Source: Aneurinibacillus aneurinilyticus ATCC 12856 (GTDB lineage Bacteria > Bacillota > Bacilli > Aneurinibacillales > Aneurinibacillaceae). Taken from it: a DNA stretch of 33,646 nucleotides. Below are positions 32,133 through 33,646 of the stretch, one piece after another. The translations under genes and the position numbers were made by a program. Under the pieces are notes generated by a model. That model did not search any database and was not told where the DNA came from. It saw only the letters and a program-made list of their open reading frames with translations. The stretch spans positions 1 through 33,646 of the forward strand of contig NZ_KE952649.1 in NCBI RefSeq assembly GCF_000466385.1, in the 5' to 3' direction. How positions within the stretch are numbered: the stretch's first letter is position 1; each line of letters begins with the position of its first letter.

Positions 32133-33575
32133 TTATAATCCGAAAGAAACAAACTTTGTTTCTAAAAACTCCTCTAATGCATAGCGACCACCTTCACGTC
32201 CGAGCCCACTTTCTTTATACCCGCCAAACGGTGCCTGCGTCTGCGGCGGCGCTCCGTCATTAATTCCAACGATTCCGTATTCTAAGGCTTCTGCCATACG
32301 GAAGCAGCGGCTGTTGTTTTGTGTATATACATACGCAGCCAACCCGTAATCCGAATCATTAGCCAGTTGTACAACCGAATTCTCCTCCGTAAACGGAATG
32401 ATAGGAACAACAGGACCGAACGTCTCTTCATAATAAATCTTCATCTCTTTCGTAACGCTTGTCAGCACGGTTGGTTCGCAATAAAAACCTTTAGCATATT
32501 CGCCTTCTGTCAAACGCTGGCCCCCGTATATAATGTGTGCGCCTTTCTCCTTCGCATCCTGAATATGATTAAGCACTTTATTCAGGCCCTGTTCGTTGAC
32601 CAGCGGACCGATTTCTGTATCCTTTTCTCGTCCGTCTCCTACTTTCGCTTTTTTCATTCTTTCTACAAGCTTATCCGTAAAGGCATTAACCACCGACTCG
32701 TGTACATAAAGACGGTTCGTGCAGATGCACATTTGGCCGGATACCCGGAACTTACTTTCGAACAATCCCTGAACGGCTGCATCCAAATCCGCATCTTCAA
32801 AAATAATGAATGGAGCATGCCCCCCCAATTCCAGACTTACCTTTTTAACTGTTTTGGCCGCTCCTTCCATTAATAGCTTCCCTACACGCGTAGAGCCAGT
32901 GAAGGTAATTTTGCGTACCTTTTTATTAGCCGTAAATTCCTGGCCAATTGACTCTGGATTCCCGATAACCAGATTAGCCACCCCTTTTGGAAAACCAGCT
33001 TGCTCAATCAGCTCAAATAGACGGATTGCACTAAGCGGTGTGCTCTCTGCCGGCTTTAGTACGACTGTACAGCCTGCTGCCAGAGCCGGTGCGATTTTGC
33101 GTGCAACCATATTTACGGGAAAATTCCATGGTGTAATAGCAGCTACTACACCTACAGGCTGTTTCATTACCATGATTCTTTTATTCGGGGCAGAAGAAGG
33201 AATGGTTTCTCCGTATACCCGCTTCGCTTCCTCAGCATACCACATAAAATTATCCGCAGCTCCAAGCACCTCTCCTTTCGCTTCGCGAAGAGGTTTGCCC
33301 ATTTCAGCTGAGATAATCCCTGCCAGTTCGTCCCTATGCTTGCGAACAAGTTCATAAAGGCTATATAAATACTTGGAACGTTCGCGCGCAGTTAGACGGG
33401 ACCAGCTAGCAAATGCTTCATTCGCGGCTGCAATCGCTTTCACCGCATCTCTTCCATCGCCAAAGCTTACAGCTCCGACCTGTTCTCCCGTCGCTGGATT
33501 CATTACCTCTATATGCTCTCCGTTCTCAGCCTCCACCCATTCTCCGTTGATAAACATACGTTTTGCTTCTGCCAT
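32133..33575 (-). CDS. Succinate-semialdehyde-type aldehyde dehydrogenase
   Basis: Aldehyde dehydrogenase of 480 residues, standard length for the GabD group. Active-site residues are complete: Asn151 in PWNFPVN, Glu249 in LELGGHAPF and nucleophile Cys283 in SGQMCICTNRLYVH. Cys285 two residues on and the following NRLYVH are characteristic of succinate- or glutarate-semialdehyde dehydrogenases. It oxidises a semialdehyde to a dicarboxylate with NAD(P). ATG 33575 has GGGGAG nine bases upstream. It is convergent with the activator/nitrilase-like operon and may begin a separate unit whose promoter is near the window edge. It could complete a pathway with the other dehydrogenase, for example from a diamine through GABA, but no aminotransferase is seen. 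Confidence 0.9.
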   Translation of the reverse strand: MAEAKRMFINGEWVEAENGEHIEVMNPATGEQVGAVSFGDGRDAVKAIAAANEAFASWSRLTARERSKYLYSLYELVRKHRDELAGIISAEMGKPLREAKGEVLGAADNFMWYAEEAKRVYGETIPSSAPNKRIMVMKQPVGVVAAITPWNFPVNMVARKIAPALAAGCTVVLKPAESTPLSAIRLFELIEQAGFPKGVANLVIGNPESIGQEFTANKKVRKITFTGSTRVGKLLMEGAAKTVKKVSLELGGHAPFIIFEDADLDAAVQGLFESKFRVSGQMCICTNRLYVHESVVNAFTDKLVERMKKAKVGDGREKDTEIGPLVNEQGLNKVLNHIQDAKEKGAHIIYGGQRLTEGEYAKGFYCEPTVLTSVTKEMKIYYEETFGPVVPIIPFTEENSVVQLANDSDYGLAAYVYTQNNSRCFRMAEALEYGIVGINDGAPPQTQAPFGGYKESGLGREGGRYALEEFLETKFVSFGL

Positions 33576-33646
33576 GTAAAACAACTCCCCTCTCTTGTCC
33601 GTTACTTGTAAATTATCACGCCTGTTGATTATCCATAAGGTGGAAG

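Overview
The window looks like the chromosome of a low-to-moderate GC, endospore-forming Gram-positive (order Bacillales). This rests on strong AGGAGG-type ribosome binding sites with frequent GTG/TTG starts, a des-desK-desR cold-sensing operon, a Rap/Phr pair, a YitC/YitD-type sulfolactate module, and two sigma-54 (SigL) activators. The genus cannot be fixed by eye; an Aneurinibacillus/Brevibacillus-like lineage is a guess. No rRNA, tRNA, CRISPR array or insertion sequence was recognised.

Layout. (1) 1-3172: leftward des-desK-desR, the membrane-fluidity desaturase and its two-component system, with candidate DesR boxes upstream of des. (2) 3479-10474: a sulfur block. It holds rightward comB and a DUF441 membrane protein, then leftward MFS transporter, comA, an unknown 98-aa gene, sat, cysH (APS-reductase type) and a TauE/SafE exporter. 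Together they give sulfate activation and reduction to sulfite, and two of the three steps to sulfolactate (the dehydrogenase ComC is absent here). (3) 10612-14480: leftward hen1-pnkp, a bacterial RNA 3'-end methylation and end-healing/ligation cassette. (4) 14664-15883: leftward rap plus a 45-aa phr pre-peptide gene coupled by an ATGA overlap. (5) 16328-18315: a small membrane protein divergent from an LLM-class flavin monooxygenase, with a perfect 22-bp palindrome between them, then a membrane protein whose zinc ribbon is split by two membrane helices.

(6) 18363-26550: a sigma-54 controlled operon. A PAS-AAA+-HTH activator lies upstream of a consensus -24/-12 promoter. That promoter drives DUF917-B, hydantoinase-like-B, an NCS1-type permease, DUF917-A and hydantoinase-A. 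The B hydantoinase has lost all three ATPase-core motifs kept by its A paralogue. (7) 26771-33575: a second sigma-54 locus. A nitrilase-superfamily amidohydrolase and an aldehyde dehydrogenase run leftward from a -24/-12 promoter. A divergent AAA+ activator is co-transcribed with a second nitrilase paralogue whose catalytic Cys is Ser. The intergenic region carries four copies of a GATG-N8-CATC dyad, two fused in a perfect 32-bp palindrome: a likely enhancer. A truncated amino-acid permease remnant lies beyond the aldehyde dehydrogenase, and a succinate-semialdehyde-type dehydrogenase closes the window.

Regions 6 and 7 read as a catabolic island for cyclic ureide/amide nitrogen compounds. In each system an intact enzyme is paired with an active-site-degenerate paralogue. 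These two enzyme/pseudoenzyme pairs under sigma-54 control are the most unusual feature of the window.
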